Source: Chamaea fasciata (Eukaryota > Chordata > Aves > Passeriformes > Sylviidae). From it: a DNA stretch of 64,000 bases. Every line of letters starts with the position of its first letter. Within the stretch, counting starts at the first letter, position 1. Location: contig JARCOQ010000005.1 of the NCBI GenBank assembly GCA_029207755.1, positions 61,515,414-61,579,413 on the forward strand. The letters are read 5' to 3'. Positions 59,801 through 64,000 of the stretch are shown in pieces. The position numbers and the translations under genes are program-made. Under the pieces are notes generated by a model. That model was not told the DNA's origin. It saw only the letters and a list, made by a program, of their open reading frames with translations, and searched no databases.

Positions 59801-62666
59801 GGTGATGGGGCTGTAAAATGAGCTGTTTGATCGCGTACATTTGCCTCCCAAGTCTTTTAGCCTCCGTGTAGCGCTGGGCAGGGGCTGGGCAGAAGAGCAC
59901 GCTAGTCTCTTGGTACCTGCCCACCTGCACGAGGTGCGGCGCTTTGTCGTGGGGAAGGAGAGAGGAGTTTCCGTGGCCCGGCCCGTGACCGTGTGCAGGG
60001 ACAGGGCGGTGTGTGAAATGAGCTGACAGGCCTCGCTTCCTTTTTTCCGTGTTTCTGGCCGAGCGAAGGGAAAGGGGAAGACAGCTTAGAGGAGGTTGGG
60101 CTTTTAATGCTGGTGGGTGTGAAAAGGTAGTAAGGGTCTGTTGCTGTTGCAGTCTGATACGGGTATGTTCAGTGGAGAAGTGAAGGGTTTCCTGCTGATG
60201 TAGGGATGTGAAAATCAGAGTGAAAATATATGTTGGGTGGATTTTACATATCCCCCCCCTTCTGACAGGGACATTTTGAACACTTAGGTTGTAGTAGAGC
60301 ATTACAGTCCATTCTGAAAGATTACATCTCAGCCCATCAGGTGTCTGCCCTTTGTGTAGGTGCTTTGTGACTGGTACACGAGTCTCTAAAGCCGGTGCTA
60401 ACTCAGAGCTTGGCTTTGGCTGTAACTGAAATGCAGTCATGTTGAACCAATTATTGACTGAAATTTAGGAATCTTACAGGAACGAACATTCAGGTCTTTA
60501 AAGTTTCATGACTTTGTGATGAGGGGAGAAGCCAAATGATTGTGGATGTGATGTGGGTATTCTTCAGCCTCCAAGAGCTGTTTTGAAATTTGCTGTCTTA
60601 AGTGCAATATGTTTTGCATCTAACAATGGCAGTGACTCTTTTTTCACTCAGAGTTGGGATTGTAGAAGAACCTTGAGTAACAGTCTTGACATAGGCTGCC
60701 TTTGTGCACGTGGAAGTCAAAGGCAGAGATTGATGCAACTGCAGGGCACTTTCCCTGAAGGATTGGTAGATCAGGAGTTCATGAGACACATCTGTTTTAA
60801 CTTGCTGAAGCACAGAGGAAGGTTTCTGATTGAAGGAATCTTCTTTCTCCATCTTTACTCTTCAAAATGACCCTGTGTTAAATGTGTTCTGTCAAAAAGC
60901 ATACACAAGCATAATTTCTTAATTTTGCTGTACTGGATTTTATGCCTTCTCAGCAGCTTTCCCAGATGAATTATTTAGGCTTGAATTGAGTTCTCAAGGA
61001 CAGAGTGAGAGCTCGTGCAATTTCTATTTTGACATTTCAAATATTTGCATGAAGTCTTGGAGTTAAATGCGTAGCTAAATACTTCTTTTGGACTAGGATG
61101 AGAAACTTTAATATTGTCCCAGTATGACATTGCTCTTACTGTGCTTCTTGTTCAAACTTTTTAATCATATTTCCTCCATCTCCTTTTTGATCACTTTGTT
61201 ACTGACACTTTGCCTATGGGCCAGAAAAGGCTGGGCAGAGTACTCCGGGTTCCAGAGCTTTAGGTTTCCTTAGGGTTTTTTTCCAAATAACAAATTAAAT
61301 AGGTTTTAATTGAAAAGAAAGGATGGATCAAGTGTAGTTCCAAGGTGCAGGTGCCTATAGAATAGCCATAATGAGAGAAATGAAGAGGTCTGTTGGTGCT
61401 TCTCTGTGCTGTCCCATTTGCAGTGATTATTCCAGATCTCTGTTCCTCTACTGCTTAGGCTTGTTCTCACTACATTGCTTTTGTATATTTACAAATATGT
61501 CCGTGTGCAAACATGAAGGTTGCGTTCTCTTGGTTAATTGCTCATCATTTAATGCTCACCTGCTTTTGATTCGCATCTTGCTGAGCTCCTGTGATCCAGT
61601 TGGGAGGCCTGTAAGAGGGAGGAAGAGGATTATGTGCCTACTATTGAGAGAGGAAGGGGATGTTTTCCCTGCCATCCTCAAGGCTCTAACTGACGTTGGT
61701 AACCTTTGGTGGTTGGGTAGATGTCCAAGGCCTTTCTGTGTAATTGTGAACTTGGGTCATGAAAGGTAAGAAGGCCCATGAGTGTGCTATGGAAAGTCAC
61801 TTTTGTTTTCCAGTACTTGCAGGATGTACCAGGTTGCATATTAGAAGCTGAGATTTTTAGTTTTTTGGAAGCTATTCATCATGCTTGATCATTTAGATTG
61901 GATGTTTTTAATGTTAAGAGAACTGTCTGGTATTAGTGCCGTTTGCTTTGTCTGGCAGAATAACTTTTGCCATATGAGTAATATTTCACTAATAGCACTC
62001 TTCGGGGTACCAACACAGAACTAGACCCAGTTCTATCTGATGCCCAAATGCGATTTGAAGTGCCTAATAAAAAGTAAGGATTTGCTGTTAGACCATGTCT
62101 GTCTTGTGTTTAACTGTACTGGAGAAACAAATACCTTGGTAAGGTGTTTTGGAAGCTGCCAGAACACAGAAACTGGTTGTTTTTGTAGCAAGGCCTATTT
62201 GATTTGCGCTGCTTGTTTTCTGGGCTAGGTTGTGGTGGTTCTGGTTTGGAACAGTCAGAGCAGTCAAAAGCTTGTGAGCAAGATCTGCTTGGGGAAGAGT
62301 CTGGGTAATGAAGTATGTGTAAAACACAAGGCAATCTCTCTCCCTTTTCACCCTGTCAGGTGCCATGTGTGAGGTGGTTGACTCACATCCCACAGCTAAA
62401 AGCTTGCTCTGCACCAGTAGTAATTGTGAAACTCTTCATTGGAGTCGCTTACTGAAGCTTTTGCCTTGGGGAGGATGGGAAAAGGATGACATGGTTGTAG
62501 CCTCATTATCTGAGCTGGCTTTAACCAGACCCCTGGGATTTCGAATAGTTTTGCAGGTATTACATCTTCAGCAGCTACTGTGCATGTAACAAACACAAAC
62601 TCTTGTTTTTACTTACAGAATCGGGCCACTTTCAGATTTGACCCTGCAGATGAAGACAAAAGAAAG
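59370..62666 (+). CDS. RIC8B: RIC8B, G-alpha chaperone/exchange factor (3'-partial, exons 1-2)
   Basis: Ric-8B is a cytosolic chaperone and guanine nucleotide exchange factor that stabilises Gs-class alpha subunits (including Golf). Two coding exons are in the window and join in phase 0: 42 residues ending AEAVERVLARYNEE, then NRATFRFDPADEDKRK. From memory, mammalian RIC8B has EAGAIERVLRDYSDK followed by HRATFKFESTDEDKRK at the same place, a clear match. RIC8A is less similar there. The position just downstream of RFX4 agrees with human chromosome 12. The remaining exons, which form the armadillo-like repeat body, are beyond the right edge. Confidence 0.9.
59496..62618 (+). other. RIC8B: RIC8B intron 1
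   Basis: A 3.1 kb intron. Its first roughly 300 bases are still CpG island, then composition falls to background. Open frames (for example 59,796-60,440 minus and 61,371-61,769 plus) have no recognisable homology. No RNA gene or repeat family was seen. Confidence 0.8.
62619..62666 (+). CDS. RIC8B: RIC8B exon 2
   Basis: The acceptor is tttacttacag and the donor is AAG|gtgagt. It encodes NRATFRFDPADEDKRK, phase 0 to phase 0. This short exon is the main sequence evidence for RIC8B. Confidence 0.93.
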
Positions 62667-64000
62667 GTGAGTATAATGGGCTGCTGAGCTGCATACCTCA
62701 GTGTAGCTGTATAAAGGAGTAAAGGCAGTCTCTTAACTTAGCTGCCATTGTGAAATGGTGCAAGCAAGGAATATAAAGTTGTGTTTTAATTTTTGTTTCT
62801 TCAGTCCAAGAGACATGACTACTATACATTCCTCTTTTTTTTCTGAAAGAGAAATTCCCCTAGCAAAGCCCCCAGTCTTGAATGAAAGTAGCTACAGGAA
62901 AGCTTATAAATTACTTTGTTGGGTACAGATTTGAGATGAGGTGGAAGAATAAGGGTAAAGATACTCTTCTGTATCTACTGAGGTAAAAGTTTGCAATTTT
63001 TCAATTTTCTCTCTTCTCAGCAGGTGACTATATGACAGATGTATTTCTTGTCTATGTGAGATGCTTAAAGAACACTAGGGATTAAGATGAAGGGATAAGT
63101 ACAGAAGAAAGCTGTTAAACTGTAAGGAAGACAGGGTTACAGAGGCCTATTATTCCAAAGAGGGCTGGAATCAGTGAGATGTGGTTGGTGCATGTCAGGT
63201 GTCAAAGCTGGGGAATGTAACTTGAGCTGTCCAGGTGTGGTAGGGCTTAACGCATCCCTTCAGATCCATCCACAGCCTTGCATTTAAAGCTTGGACATGG
63301 AATTTTTTTATTTTTTCCTGTTGTTATTTTTAGGGTGCAATATGTAATAACAATCCCCTTTCTGTTGTGCAGTTAGTTTTGGGGCTGATTTGCATATTTA
63401 TTCAGAAAACATTGATTAGTGAATGAGTCTGTATGTTTCTGCTATTTCTGGAATAAACTCAAAGCTTGAAGTCAGAATTGCAAGGTTCCAACAAGGATAG
63501 CTTGTCTGAAACGGGGCACACATTGTCTCATTCTGCGATCTTGCGCTAAATCTAAGTATTTTAAGGTGTTAGTTTTTTTCTGGTGGAAATGGTTGGGATG
63601 ATAAGTCTGTCAGTCTTTTGCATTTGCAAATCCATCAGTTGTTTGTACTGTGATCTTCAGTTTCAATTCCTTGTTACACAGGGGACTCAAAGACCTCTTA
63701 GCTTTGCTTTGTCTATGGCTTTACTCATAGCTGACACTCAGTGATGTGGTGATGGACTGTGTGTGTCCTTTCTGATCTGTGGAAGAGCTCAGCTAGGATC
63801 TGGACTTGGTGTTCTTACCTCTGTTCCCTCACTGTCCCTTTTTACACTGCGAATGAGCAAATGTCTAGTCTGAAAAATTGATTGCCAGCTACAGAACACA
63901 GGAAAGGGGAAAAGAGCAGAAGCCAAACTGGCAAAAGCCTAATAAAGACAATGAGTTTGGAGAGGTGAATGTAAATTATGCAGTATAAGGATTTTTTTTA
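62667..64000 (+). other. RIC8B: RIC8B intron 2 (partial)
   Basis: Intron sequence to the window edge. The next expected exon (continuing KLCEG... in mammals) was not found here. No gene or named repeat was seen. Confidence 0.75.

Noticed and set aside
58988..59821. 277-codon open frame on the plus strand, and several frames of 148-234 codons on both strands across 59,000-59,850
   Set aside because: They arise from lack of stop codons in the CpG island. Pro/Ala/Gly/Arg-rich composition, overlap in all frames and absence of homology argue against coding. Only the short RIC8B exon is supported.
59796..60440. 214-codon open frame on the minus strand in RIC8B intron 1
   Set aside because: No recognisable domain and no splice or homology support. 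It starts at the edge of the CpG island, where long frames are expected.

Overview
This is a vertebrate nuclear genome window, almost certainly from a bird and possibly a passerine. Three things point that way. It contains CR1 LINE 3' ends with the typical octamer-like tail. It contains two short LTR sequences that begin TGTAGTGG. Its two recognisable genes have vertebrate protein sequence and lie in the order seen at the human RFX4-RIC8B locus. The introns are AT-rich and GT-AG, and there is one strong CpG island. I see no bacterial, phage or CRISPR content, and no exotic multi-gene system.

From 1 to about 56,205 the + strand carries the 3' part of RFX4, a winged-helix RFX-family transcription factor. 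Fifteen coding exons are resolved. The first in the window opens inside the DNA-binding domain and the last ends at the stop codon at 55,023. Together they give about 671 residues in one continuous frame, with matching splice phases at all 14 introns. The first roughly 64 residues and the promoter lie upstream of the window. A 3' UTR of about 1.2 kb follows, with AATAAA signals at 56,131, 56,135 and 56,180.

From 56,206 to about 58,900 is a short intergenic stretch of low-complexity and AT-rich DNA. A CpG island (about 58,980-59,800) then holds the promoter and first coding exon of RIC8B, a chaperone and exchange factor for G-protein alpha subunits, also on the + strand. Its second coding exon is at 62,619-62,666 and the gene runs off the right edge.

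The introns hold little that is genic. They contain two CR1 fragments, two LTR-type fragments, several simple repeats (notably a CCCT array and a 39-base poly-A run) and a few stretches rich in homeodomain or SOX-type motifs that look like regulatory elements. The most interesting unexplained signal is at 31,052-31,255. It is a 67-codon open frame with its own splice acceptor, a stop and a nearby AATAAA. It lies just after RFX4 exon 10 and is exactly in phase with the donor of exon 9. It could be an alternative last exon giving a short RFX4 isoform. Both donors just before it (exons 9 and 10) depart from consensus. Exon numbers below count from the first exon in the window.
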